A stretch of DNA of 24,874 nucleotides from JAEZRQ01 sp049294415 (GTDB taxonomy: Bacteria; Patescibacteriota; Patescibacteriia; Patescibacteriales; UBA12465): positions 1-24,874 of the forward strand of contig JBAQCS010000036.1 in the NCBI GenBank assembly GCA_049294415.1. The letters run 5' to 3'. Made by a program: the position numbers and the translations under genes. The notes below the pieces were generated by a model. The model was not told the DNA's origin. It saw only the letters and a list, made by a program, of their open reading frames with translations, and did no database searches. Shown here in pieces: positions 1 through 8,424 of the stretch (position 1 is the stretch's first letter; the number at the start of each line of letters is the position of its first letter).

Positions 1-49
1 TTATGTTGACGACCAAGCTAACACTGGTAAACTAACTATCACAGAGTAA
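1..49 (+). CDS. C-terminal tail of an unidentified protein (partial)
   Basis: An open frame enters from the left edge and ends at TAA (47-49). The visible tail reads YVDDQANTGKLTITE. A hairpin terminator follows 14 bases later, which supports a real gene end. The acidic, Thr-rich tail would suit a beta-rich exported protein, like the next gene, but 15 residues do not allow a family call. Confidence 0.5.
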   Translation, partial: YVDDQANTGKLTITE

Positions 50-63
50 ATTAATAGAGACTT

Positions 64-106
64 TCGGACTTAAATCTTTTAGGTCCGATTACTTTGTCAA
101 TTTATT
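64..106 (+). terminator. Intrinsic terminator after the partial gene
   Basis: An 11-bp inverted repeat (arms 64-74 and 78-88, one G-U pair, three-base loop) is followed by a loose T-rich stretch. It separates the partial gene from the Cys-rich protein gene. Confidence 0.65.
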
Positions 107-122
107 TTATAAAAAATAATTT

Positions 123-3100
123 ATGCATCTATTTAAGACAAAGTCTTTTAAGCTAGTGCTAGCGTCGATAGTTCTAGTTTTCGCGGTAGCTATTTTATCT
201 GTCTCTGATATTTTTCAGACCAGAGATATACCTGGCGCTGAAGCGGCTGGGGTAGCTATTAATGCCACAGATATCGATACTTGTGGTATCTCTACTAGCG
301 TTAATGGTAACATCACTAAATCCGGAGCAGGGGCTAGCTGCGTTATTAAGTCAACCACTGGTATTATTGGTGGTAACTTAAATATTGCTAATGGAGCTAA
401 AGTAACAATTAATGCGGGAGCTAAATTAGTACTTAGTCCCGGACAAGAAATTATTATCGACAAAGCTAATGGCAGTGAAATCATTATGGCTACTGGCGGT
501 GATAGCAATAATGGAATTGTTCACGGTACGGTTTGTGTGCGTGACGATGATGGTGACGGCTACATGAATAGTGGTACTGGTTTTGCAGTCGCTCTTAATA
601 GTCAAGCATGCAGTTCTTTAAATAGTGGTTCTGATATATACATCGCTAAAACTTCTGCTACCTCTCTCACTGAAGCTGACTGTTATAATACAGACAACTC
701 TAAATACAGCTGTTGCACTTCTGGCTATCGTGATTATGATAAAGACGGTTATGGTAGAAATAGTGATGCTAACTCTTGCTATGCAGCTGACTCAGCTTAT
801 AACATCGTAGCTAATAATTATGATTGCAATGACAGTGTAGCTGGTATTACTAATAACAATACCGATTATAATGGTTGTGGGTCTGGAGCTTGTGCTGGCA
901 CTGGTTCTAATGTTTGTACTAATGGAGTTACTGTTGTTAATCCTTGTGTAGTTAGTGCTCAAGCTTGTTGCGATGCTGGTGGTAATCCAAGACCAAATGG
1001 CACAGTAATTAGTAGTTGTTCTAGTTGTAATGGCTCTTCAGCTGCTCCGATTGCTTATGCTAATGGTACAATTTGTTCTTACGGCTCATATGGTGGTTAT
1101 GGTAACTCAGCTGGTTCTTGTTATATTTATAGCTCTCGCCCATATTATACCTGTTCTTCTGGCTCATGTTCTGGTTCTGTTGCTGGTTATGATTATCAAT
1201 ATCAATATCCATCAACTACTGGTAATGTTTGGAATGGTAGTTCTTGGATAACGGCCAATTGTTCTACTAATGCTGGCTATGGTTCTGGACAATATTGTAC
1301 TAGTAGCTCTTATGGTGGTTATTCTCAACGTTTAGCTTATGGTTGTACAACTGGCGGTTCACCTGACACAGGTTCTCCTACTGCCACCTGTAACCAATCC
1401 CAGTGTCTTAATAGAAATGAAAACGGCGTGTCTTGTTCTGGCGGAAACTGCGTAGGTTCAACTAACTGTGGTGATAGCAGTGATAATGATAGTGATGGTC
1501 TGACTGATAATGCCGACTCAGCTTGTGGAGGTTGTGGTCAATGTACCCCTTCTTCTTGTTGCGACAGTAACGGTTGTTTTATTAACGGCCCGGTTTGTAA
1601 CTATGGTGGCTGGAGCGCTTATACTAACTCCGCTGGTTCCTGTTATGCTTATCGCTCCAGAGCTTACTACACTTGGTCTAATTGTTCTTGTAATTATGCT
1701 GGTACTGATTACGAATATAGTTATGGCTCTAATGGTCAAGTTTGGAATGGTTCAGCTTGGGCTGCCGGCACTTTTTCTAATAGATGTGGTACTGGATCAT
1801 ATTCTTGTTCCGGCACCACTTCTATTCAATTAGGTTTTTACGCTTGTAATGGTGGCAACTCCTGTAGTACCTATATGGGAACTGGCCAAGCTGCAACTTG
1901 TGGTGGTTGCGAAGATAGTATTTGTGTAAGTGGTTCTTGTCAAAACAAATGTTCCGATGGTTCTGATAATAACAGTAATGGACTCACAGACGGACAGGAA
2001 TCATGTTGTGGTGGTTATGGTCAATGTAGTAGCGGTGCTTGTTGTAATACAGCTAATGGTAGCTTTTATGGAACTAACACCATTTGTTCTTATGGCAACT
2101 GTTCAAGTCCAAGTTCTGGCTCCGGTTGTTCTTATACCTATAATAATAGAAACTGTAGTGGCTCATCAGCTAGTTGTACCGGTAGCTATACTGCCTCAGG
2201 TGGAACTTGTTATTGTGGTTCTGGCACTACTTGGAATGGAAGTTCTTGCGCGGCCGCTAATGCTTCTAATTATTGTGGCACAGGTGGTAGTTATAGTTGT
2301 AGTGGTAATAATCAATATGTAAATACCTTGGGTTGCAATGGTGCTGGCACTTGTAATTACAACACAGGATCAACCGTATTTAATCAAACTTGTGCTACTA
2401 GTTCCTCATATTATTGCAGCGGTAATCAAGCTTATTATCGAACTAACGGTTGTATCGGTGGTAGCTGTACCTATTCTGATTCAACTACAACTTATTGTGA
2501 TGGTGTTAGTAAAATTTGTTCTAGTGGATCATGTATTTCGCCAAGTTGTGCTCCCGGATCATCTGGTGGTTATTCTTGGGGAACAACTCTTAGTCATGGT
2601 TCTGTTACTGGAACCAGTAGATCTATAAGTAATGGATCTTGTACAGCTAACTTGAGTTGTTCTTATGGAACAGTAACTGTCCAAAGTGAAAGTTGTGGTT
2701 GTAATTCTGGTTATGATTGGAATGGTTCAGCTTGTGTCGACTGTATCAATGATTCTGGTTGTGGTACAGGTTATTATTGTTACTTGTCTACTTATAATCC
2801 TTCATATGATTGGTGTACAGTGGGCACAGTTAACGCTTGTTCTAGAAAATGTTGGAACATCAGTCAAACATTAGCTACTAATAATATTTTAGAGGGTAAT
2901 ACAGCTAGCAATAATTATAATACTTGTGCTACTTCAATTTCTCGTGATGACCCTCATTGTGACGGCGCCCCAGCTTGTGGTTCGTATTGTCAGTCAGGAG
3001 GATCTTCTGGATATTATGTAGGCAGTGTAAGTGGCGATCAGTGCTATAAATATAATGGACTCGGCTTTAAATATTGGGTAAATAGAAATATTTATAAATG

Positions 3101-3515
3101 TTACATGAATCAAACTGTGACTAAGTGGTATAATGATGCCTGTGCTCCATCTAGTGGCTATACTTCTCAGTCCGGTAGAATGAATGAATATGGATCATGT
3201 GTAATTCCTTCTTACTGCGGTGATTGGACTTGTAACTCTAATGAAGATTGTTCTAATTGTGCTAACGATTGTGGTCAATGTGTGATTTGTGGTGACGGTA
3301 TGTGTGTTAGTGGTGAAGATTTTTATAACTGTTCCGATGATTGTCCTGCTGGTGGAGGCAGTTGTAATTATAATTATTCCTGTGAAGACTATAATGGTGA
3401 GAGTTGTCGCTCTTGCTACAATGACTGTTATAGTTGTAGTTCCTGTAATTATAATGGTACTTGTGACTACAATGAAGATTCCAGTTCTTGTTATAATGAT
3501 TGTTGGAATTACTAA
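123..3515 (+). CDS. Giant cysteine-rich exported surface protein
   Basis: A 1130-residue protein with an N-terminal signal or anchor segment (about residues 8-28) and an AEA-like cleavage region near 40. By hand count it has about 112 cysteines. After a beta-type N-terminal region come DxDxDG stretches: DDDGDGY (about 140) and DYDKDGYG followed by C and DCND, which resembles the MopE-type putative metal-binding motif. Two DNDSDGLTD-like stretches end in cysteine clusters. Three related blocks of about 75 residues (from about 318, 493 and 655) share a WNGS(S/A) core. The C-terminus has four tandem units of the CGDGxC..GED..NC..DC type (about 1033-1128). Disulfide-rich, calcium-binding extracellular folds are inferred. 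No enzyme motif is visible. It has no SD, and the start is the only ATG that keeps the signal segment. It is probably an adhesin or cell-surface structural protein; the exact function is unknown. Confidence 0.85.
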   Translation: MHLFKTKSFKLVLASIVLVFAVAILSVSDIFQTRDIPGAEAAGVAINATDIDTCGISTSVNGNITKSGAGASCVIKSTTGIIGGNLNIANGAKVTINAGAKLVLSPGQEIIIDKANGSEIIMATGGDSNNGIVHGTVCVRDDDGDGYMNSGTGFAVALNSQACSSLNSGSDIYIAKTSATSLTEADCYNTDNSKYSCCTSGYRDYDKDGYGRNSDANSCYAADSAYNIVANNYDCNDSVAGITNNNTDYNGCGSGACAGTGSNVCTNGVTVVNPCVVSAQACCDAGGNPRPNGTVISSCSSCNGSSAAPIAYANGTICSYGSYGGYGNSAGSCYIYSSRPYYTCSSGSCSGSVAGYDYQYQYPSTTGNVWNGSSWITANCSTNAGYGSGQYCTSSSYGGYSQRLAYGCTTGGSPDTGSPTATCNQSQCLNRNENGVSCSGGNCVGSTNCGDSSDNDSDGLTDNADSACGGCGQCTPSSCCDSNGCFINGPVCNYGGWSAYTNSAGSCYAYRSRAYYTWSNCSCNYAGTDYEYSYGSNGQVWNGSAWAAGTFSNRCGTGSYSCSGTTSIQLGFYACNGGNSCSTYMGTGQAATCGGCEDSICVSGSCQNKCSDGSDNNSNGLTDGQESCCGGYGQCSSGACCNTANGSFYGTNTICSYGNCSSPSSGSGCSYTYNNRNCSGSSASCTGSYTASGGTCYCGSGTTWNGSSCAAANASNYCGTGGSYSCSGNNQYVNTLGCNGAGTCNYNTGSTVFNQTCATSSSYYCSGNQAYYRTNGCIGGSCTYSDSTTTYCDGVSKICSSGSCISPSCAPGSSGGYSWGTTLSHGSVTGTSRSISNGSCTANLSCSYGTVTVQSESCGCNSGYDWNGSACVDCINDSGCGTGYYCYLSTYNPSYDWCTVGTVNACSRKCWNISQTLATNNILEGNTASNNYNTCATSISRDDPHCDGAPACGSYCQSGGSSGYYVGSVSGDQCYKYNGLGFKYWVNRNIYKCYMNQTVTKWYNDACAPSSGYTSQSGRMNEYGSCVIPSYCGDWTCNSNEDCSNCANDCGQCVICGDGMCVSGEDFYNCSDDCPAGGGSCNYNYSCEDYNGESCRSCYNDCYSCSSCNYNGTCDYNEDSSSCYNDCWNY

Positions 3516-3550
3516 TAGATTGTATTAATAGTGCTAATTAGTTAAAAAAG

Positions 3551-3580
3551 AAAAGACTGTCCTAAAAGACAGTCTTTTTG
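3551..3580 (+). terminator. Intrinsic terminator after the Cys-rich gene
   Basis: A perfect 11-bp stem (3551-3561 with 3568-3578, six-base loop) runs into five T. The A-run on the left arm could also let it work on the other strand. Confidence 0.9.
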
Positions 3581-3610
3581 CTAATATAAGATAAAAATAG
3601 TTATCAACAG

Positions 3611-3639
3611 TTGACAATATCGCCAATTTATAATATAAT
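3611..3639 (+). promoter_or_regulatory. Consensus sigma70 promoter of the secreted protease
   Basis: TTGACA (3611-3616), a 17-base spacer and TATAAT (3634-3639) are exact consensus boxes. The leader is about 65 bases and carries the SD AGGAG at 3697-3701, nine bases before the ATG. Confidence 0.8.
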
Positions 3640-3710
3640 GTAATCAAGTAAGTATTAGTATTTACCGGAACTTTAAAAAATTAATAACTAAACAATAGGA
3701 GAACCAAGTA

Positions 3711-6700
3711 ATGAAAAGTCTAATGTTATTTTTGGTCTTATTGACCAATTTTGTTTTGGCCGACTTCGTTGTTGGTCAACAATTGCCGGCAGTTGCCGAC
3801 AATAGCCAGTGGTTTCCACCGGCAGGCACGCAATACTGGAATAGTTGCCACGTTTATTCGATGGTTGGCTATTTAAAATCTTACAATTGGAATCGCAAAT
3901 ATAATCGTGATCCCAAATTACCTCAAAATCAATTCTCACCTTATTTCGTTTGGAATTTGAATATTGACCCTCTCTATCATTGGACTGAAAGCTATCGTAC
4001 TTTTGATTTTGTAAAAAATCAGGGTTGTGCAACTATTGATAATTTTTCTTCTTCTGGAGAAAGTCAGGAAATTATTCCTGATTTAATAACCAGAGAAAAA
4101 GCATTATCATATAAATCCAATAATTTAAGGGTTAAGAATTTAGGAGTGCATAGCAATGAACAGGCGAGCAGTTATCTAAAAGAATTGAAAGATTCTTTAA
4201 ATAAAGGAGTTTGTTTTACTTTGCACTTTCCATTATTTAAGAGTATAGACAAGCTTTATGAGCCCAATGAATCGGTTTGGAGTTATGAAGATAACAAGCT
4301 GGCCGACATGTATTTTACCCACTTAGCTGTTGTGGTTGGTTATGATGATAACATTGTAACTAAAACAGGCAAAGGTGCTTTAAAGATTCTTAATTCATGG
4401 GGCGATGTGTTTGGCGATAATGGTTATTTTTATTTGGATTACAATTTTTTTAAGATTTCCGATTGGAATTTTGCTTGTTATTTTTTAGAAGAAGATTTTT
4501 CCCATAAAACTGATTTGTATTTAAATCTTAATTTAAGTCAAACTATTACAGGTGAGGATATATATAGTAAAAAATATATCTTTGCTGATGGAATTGAAAA
4601 ATTTCAGGGTCAGAATTACGACTTTGCTGATTTACAGACTTATTTAAGTGGTAAGAACTTGGTAAAGATTAAAAATATTAACAATCAGAACAAGCCGGAG
4701 CTTAATAACATTGTTGCACTTGATCGTCATAATCATGATGGTAATCATAAAATCATTTTTGATTTAACTGATTATGTTAGTTCGTCTAGTTTTCAGTCTA
4801 TGCAAATAATTGTTCAAGATCCAGTATCCTCAGTTTACAAGGGTAATAATGATGAAGTAATTTATTCTTATTCAAGAGATTCCAAGATTGGTATTTCTAA
4901 TTCCTTGGTGAAATTCATTGATTCTGGCAAAACAATTGTTGGTAAAGTAACTAATTTACCGGACACAACCATTGTCATTAATGATTTTTATTCGGTGGTA
5001 GTTGGCGCAAATTTAACTCCTTTTCAGGAACAAGTTTATGTCAAATCATGTACCTCAGTATTAAAACGCAAGTTAATTACTTTTTCCGTCGCTGATTTAC
5101 AGACTAACACCGCACCTGTTTTTACTCAGGTTCCAAGTGCTATCTCTGCTAAAAAAGGCGAATCAGTTAGCTTTAATTTTAAAGCCACTGATGCGGAAAA
5201 TAATCCTATCGTTTATTCGATGACAAGTGCCTCTGGTGCTAGTATCGACGCTGTAACTGGTTTGTTTCAATATCAAACTAGCCAAGCTGGTACTCCTTCT
5301 TTTACCGTTAAAGCTAGTGATGGAATTGAAACTATTTCAACCACTTTTACTATTACGGTAACTGATATAGTTATAAACCCATTGGTTTTTACTAAAACAC
5401 CAAGTGCTCCTGTTAAAGTCTTAACTAACGAAGTTTATAAATTCCAGTTCGCTGCTAGCGGTCCGGAAGGAAAAACTTTGAAATTTTCAGTTGACCCTCC
5501 AGTCTTCAGTTTTGTAACTGTTTCTATTAACGAAACGACTGGTGAATATAGTTTCACCTCTCCTAACAGTTGCGGATTTGAAGCAGCAGTTTATGTCAGT
5601 GATGGTACTCAGACCGTTTCGTTTAGATTCGTAGTTACGGTCAATTTGCCATTAGTTAATAACCCTCCGGCTTTTACTCAAGTCCCGAATGGTGATTTAA
5701 CTGCTACTGCCGGACAATTAGTTAGTTTTACCTTTAAAGCAACTGATCCTGAAAATTCACCAATTACTTATTCAATTGGGGGTGGCTTAGGAGCTAGTAT
5801 CGACGCTGTAACTGGTTTGTTTCAATATCAAACTAGCCAAGCTGGTACAGTTGTTTACAAGATTGACGCTACTGATGGTGTTAACATCGTCTCAACAATG
5901 GCTAGTATAAAAGTTGTTGCAGCAGTTAATAGCTCTCCGGTTTTTACCCAAATTCCGAATGGTGATTTAACCGCTACTGCTGGTGAATTAGTTAGCTTTA
6001 CTTTTAAAGCTACCGACCCAGAAAACTCAGCTATTACTTATTCAATTGTTAACGGTACTGGTGCTAGTATCGACGCTGTAACTGGTTTGTTTCAATATCA
6101 AGCTAGTCAAGTTGGTTCTTTCGCTTTTACAGTTAGCGCTAGTGATGGTGTTAACGCTGTTTCAACGATTGTGAATGTGAAGGTTAATGCTGTAGCTAAT
6201 AATGCCCCAGTATTTGTTAACCTCCCCGGAACTTTATTAGCATATGTTAATAAAGAATTCACTTATCAATTTGAAGCTACTGATAAAGAAGGTGATAATC
6301 TTACTTTCTCAATTCAGAATCCGTTAGCAGCTGGTCAAATTAGTAGTAGTGGCAAGTTGACTTTTAAGGGGACTCAAGTTATGACTTATCGCTTCACAGT
6401 GATAGTTAGTGACGGTAAGGCCTCAACAAGTGCAGCTGTAGCTATTAATGTTGATTTAGTTGATGATGTTGAAGAAGTTGTTATACCTGATTATTCTGTT
6501 TCCATTTATCCTAATCCGATAGCTGAGAATATGAACATTAAGGTTGTTTCAAAAGACAACACTTCAGTCAAAATGACCATTTATGATATGCAGGGACGTG
6601 CTATGTCAACTGTTATCAATGAATGTGGAGTTGGCGACAATACTTTCAATTACGAAGCTTCTGCTTTAAAAAGTGGAGTTTATATTTGTAAGTTCGTAGC

Positions 6701-6743
6701 TGGCAATACCGTATTGCAAACTATAAAAATTATTAAAAAATAA
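3711..6743 (+). CDS. Secreted papain-like (C1) peptidase with Ig-like repeats and a T9SS C-terminal sorting domain
   Basis: A 1010-residue protein with a Sec signal peptide (about 1-23). The peptidase domain shows the papain triad in order: Gln41 and Cys46 (QYWNSCHVYS), His204 (THLAVVVGYDD) and Asn228 (LNSWGDVFGDNGYF). From about 465 to 915 lie five putative-Ig/cadherin-like domains, each starting with a (A/P)VFTQxP-type strand and containing D(A/P)EN and GxxxxxTGLFQY. Residues 928-1010 form a type A T9SS sorting domain: YPNP, then IYDMQGR, then LKSGVYICKF and a basic KIIKK end. In Bacteroidota this tail directs export through the outer membrane and is then cleaved. No T9SS machinery is visible here. 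The SD and promoter fix the start. Domains 1, 3 and 4 share almost identical DNA blocks. The sorting tail and the SD suggest gene transfer from Bacteroidota (inference). The substrate is unknown. Confidence 0.92.
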   Translation: MKSLMLFLVLLTNFVLADFVVGQQLPAVADNSQWFPPAGTQYWNSCHVYSMVGYLKSYNWNRKYNRDPKLPQNQFSPYFVWNLNIDPLYHWTESYRTFDFVKNQGCATIDNFSSSGESQEIIPDLITREKALSYKSNNLRVKNLGVHSNEQASSYLKELKDSLNKGVCFTLHFPLFKSIDKLYEPNESVWSYEDNKLADMYFTHLAVVVGYDDNIVTKTGKGALKILNSWGDVFGDNGYFYLDYNFFKISDWNFACYFLEEDFSHKTDLYLNLNLSQTITGEDIYSKKYIFADGIEKFQGQNYDFADLQTYLSGKNLVKIKNINNQNKPELNNIVALDRHNHDGNHKIIFDLTDYVSSSSFQSMQIIVQDPVSSVYKGNNDEVIYSYSRDSKIGISNSLVKFIDSGKTIVGKVTNLPDTTIVINDFYSVVVGANLTPFQEQVYVKSCTSVLKRKLITFSVADLQTNTAPVFTQVPSAISAKKGESVSFNFKATDAENNPIVYSMTSASGASIDAVTGLFQYQTSQAGTPSFTVKASDGIETISTTFTITVTDIVINPLVFTKTPSAPVKVLTNEVYKFQFAASGPEGKTLKFSVDPPVFSFVTVSINETTGEYSFTSPNSCGFEAAVYVSDGTQTVSFRFVVTVNLPLVNNPPAFTQVPNGDLTATAGQLVSFTFKATDPENSPITYSIGGGLGASIDAVTGLFQYQTSQAGTVVYKIDATDGVNIVSTMASIKVVAAVNSSPVFTQIPNGDLTATAGELVSFTFKATDPENSAITYSIVNGTGASIDAVTGLFQYQASQVGSFAFTVSASDGVNAVSTIVNVKVNAVANNAPVFVNLPGTLLAYVNKEFTYQFEATDKEGDNLTFSIQNPLAAGQISSSGKLTFKGTQVMTYRFTVIVSDGKASTSAAVAINVDLVDDVEEVVIPDYSVSIYPNPIAENMNIKVVSKDNTSVKMTIYDMQGRAMSTVINECGVGDNTFNYEASALKSGVYICKFVAGNTVLQTIKIIKK
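5238..6101 (+). repeat. Near-identical DNA blocks in three Ig-like domains
   Basis: The 56-base blocks at 5238-5293 and 5793-5848 are identical as read. The first 39 bases recur at 6063-6101. Domains 3 and 4 also share a second block starting around 5683 and 5953 (encoding PNGDLTATAG). Identity at synonymous positions points to recent duplication or gene conversion. Confidence 0.85.
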
Positions 6744-6761
6744 TTCTAAAAGGAGGTTATT

Positions 6762-6791
6762 GTGGAGATCGATGATAATGAACAAGTCTAA
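6762..6791 (+). CDS. Nine-codon mini-ORF behind a strong SD
   Basis: A strong SD (AAGGAGG, 6750-6756) lies five bases before GTG, which opens nine codons (MEIDDNEQV if GTG is read as Met) ending in TAA at 6789-6791. The stop touches the first base of the following terminator stem. It sits 18 bases after the protease gene on the same transcript. It could be the stub of a lost gene, a regulatory leader peptide, or chance. Confidence 0.3.
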   Translation: MEIDDNEQV

Positions 6792-6826
6792 TGCCCGTTT
6801 CTTAAAATAAAGAGACGGGCATTTTT
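6791..6826 (+). terminator. Intrinsic terminator after the protease
   Basis: A 13-bp stem (6791-6803 with 6810-6822, one G-U pair, six-base loop) is followed by a T run. Confidence 0.9.
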
Positions 6827-6900
6827 AATTGGTAAATTTTTGTATTAATTAGCTTGTTTTTATAATTTTTTGACTAATATTAAAATTAGTGGTTTAACGG

Positions 6901-6930
6901 TTGAAATTATACTAATATTGATGTTATACT
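6901..6930 (+). promoter_or_regulatory. Promoter of the glyQS-tyrS operon
   Basis: TTGAAA (6901-6906), an 18-base spacer and TATACT (6925-6930). The leader to the glyQS start is about 78 bases, with no visible T-box or hairpin. Confidence 0.65.
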
Positions 6931-7014
6931 AGAGCCAAGTAGAGGTTAAATACCTTGATAATACTGTTAAAATAGAGAATTAATAATTTAGTAGTTATAA
7001 ATAAGAAAAAAATT

Positions 7015-8421
7015 ATGTCCACTCCTGACAACAAAGAGCAAATCTTTCAAAACCTTATTTCTTTTTGTAAAAGAAAAGGGTTTGTTTTCCCATCTTCAGA
7101 AATTTATGGTGGCTTTGCGGCTGTCTACGATTATGGACATTACGGCGTGTTACTAAAAAATAATATTAGAGATTCTTGGTGGCGTGCTATGGTGCAATTG
7201 CGCGGCGACATGATTGGACTTGATAGTGCTATTTTTATGCACCCTAAAGCTTGGGTGGCTTCTGGTCACGTCGGTGGTTTTAATGACCCACAAGTTGATT
7301 GTAAGAAATGTAAAGAAAGATATCGTGCTGATCATTTACTTAAGTCATATGGCGTGGAAGCAGATAAGGCCCCTTTAGAGTTTATCAATGAACAATTAAA
7401 CCTTTTAAGAGATAGTGGTAAATTAAAGTGTGCTAAATGCGGTTCCACTGATTTAACAGAAGCCAGAATTTTCTCCTTAATGGTTAAATCCAATATTGGC
7501 TCTCCAGTGGGCGATCTTAAAGACGAAGATATTGTTTATTTAAGACCAGAGACCTGTGGAGGAATTTATTTAAATTATAAAAATACTTTAGACTCATCAC
7601 ACCCTAGTATTCCTTTTGGTATCGCTCAGGTTGGTAAAGCTTTTAGAAACGAAATTACTGCTCGTCAGTTTATTTTTAGAACTAGAGAATTTGAGCAAAT
7701 GGAAATGCAATATTTTGTGTACCCTGATACTGTGCCAGCTAATTATGAAATGTGGCAAAAAGCTAGATGGCAATGGTATTTAGATAATGGTATTCCGGAG
7801 CAAAAACTTAAATGGTATAAGCACGAAAAATTAGCTCACTATGCTTCTGAGGCTTATGACGTGGAATATGATTTTGCTTGTTTAGGCAGCGATGAAGTAG
7901 AAGGTATTCATGCCCGTGGCAATTGGGATTTAAGTCAGCATGCTAAATTTTCTGGTCAAGATTTAAGTTATTTTGACACCAAGACTAACGAAAGATTTGT
8001 GCCTCATATCGTTGAAACTTCAGTTGGTTTAAATAGATTGGTTTTAATGTTTTTAGATTTTGCTTATACCGAAGAGGCTGTCGGGGAAGACACTCGCATT
8101 GTTTTAAAATTACCTAAACATTTAGCCCCAATTAAAGTAGCTATTTTTCCACTATTAAAAAACAAGCCAGATTTAGTAGCTAAAGCTCAAGAAATTTATA
8201 ATAACTTGAAATCTAATTTCATGTGCGAGTTTGATGATAACGGTAATGTAGGTAAGCGTTATCGTCGCCAAGATGAAATCGGAACTCCGTATTGCGTTAC
8301 AGTAGATTTTGAAACTTTAGAAGATGAAATGGTGACAGTTCGCAATCGCGATACCATGACTCAAGAAAGAATTAAAATCAGTGAGTTGGAAAGTTATTTA
8401 GTTAAAAATCTAAAAAATTAA
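7015..8421 (+). CDS. glyQS: Glycine--tRNA ligase, single-chain (alpha2) type
   Basis: Charges tRNA-Gly with glycine in the cytoplasm using ATP. This is the dimeric class II form also found in archaea, eukaryotes and some bacteria, not the alpha2beta2 GlyQ+GlyS form. At 468 residues the length is normal. Visible parts are an N-terminal FPSSEIYGG motif with YDYGHYG (24-44), a zinc finger with Cys96, Cys99, Cys139 and Cys142, RPET (177-180), the motif 2 loop RNEITAR (211-217) with FRTREFEQME, a motif 3-like GLNRL near 345, and a C-terminal anticodon-binding domain from about 376 ending in the strand set around VGKRYRRQDEIGTPYCVTVD. It is the first gene of an operon; tyrS starts 3 bases after its stop. 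The start is a bare ATG after an A/T run. Confidence 0.97.
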   Translation: MSTPDNKEQIFQNLISFCKRKGFVFPSSEIYGGFAAVYDYGHYGVLLKNNIRDSWWRAMVQLRGDMIGLDSAIFMHPKAWVASGHVGGFNDPQVDCKKCKERYRADHLLKSYGVEADKAPLEFINEQLNLLRDSGKLKCAKCGSTDLTEARIFSLMVKSNIGSPVGDLKDEDIVYLRPETCGGIYLNYKNTLDSSHPSIPFGIAQVGKAFRNEITARQFIFRTREFEQMEMQYFVYPDTVPANYEMWQKARWQWYLDNGIPEQKLKWYKHEKLAHYASEAYDVEYDFACLGSDEVEGIHARGNWDLSQHAKFSGQDLSYFDTKTNERFVPHIVETSVGLNRLVLMFLDFAYTEEAVGEDTRIVLKLPKHLAPIKVAIFPLLKNKPDLVAKAQEIYNNLKSNFMCEFDDNGNVGKRYRRQDEIGTPYCVTVDFETLEDEMVTVRNRDTMTQERIKISELESYLVKNLKN

Positions 8422-8424
8422 TAT

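Noticed and set aside
123..3515. CRISPR-like repetition in the Cys-rich region
   Set aside because: The repeats are degenerate coding motifs of variable spacing, not identical direct repeats with unique spacers.
215..3528. Several open frames overlapping the Cys-rich gene in other frames and on the minus strand
   Set aside because: They are rich in Val/Leu/Ile, as expected from shifted reading of Cys/Gly/Ser codons, and have no start signals or family motifs.
3688..4032. Minus-strand frame over the protease start
   Set aside because: It is antisense to a domain with intact papain motifs and has no promoter or SD of its own.
6931..7014. Possible T-box or riboswitch before glyQS
   Set aside because: The leader is short and AT-rich, with no specifier stem, T-box sequence or terminator hairpin.
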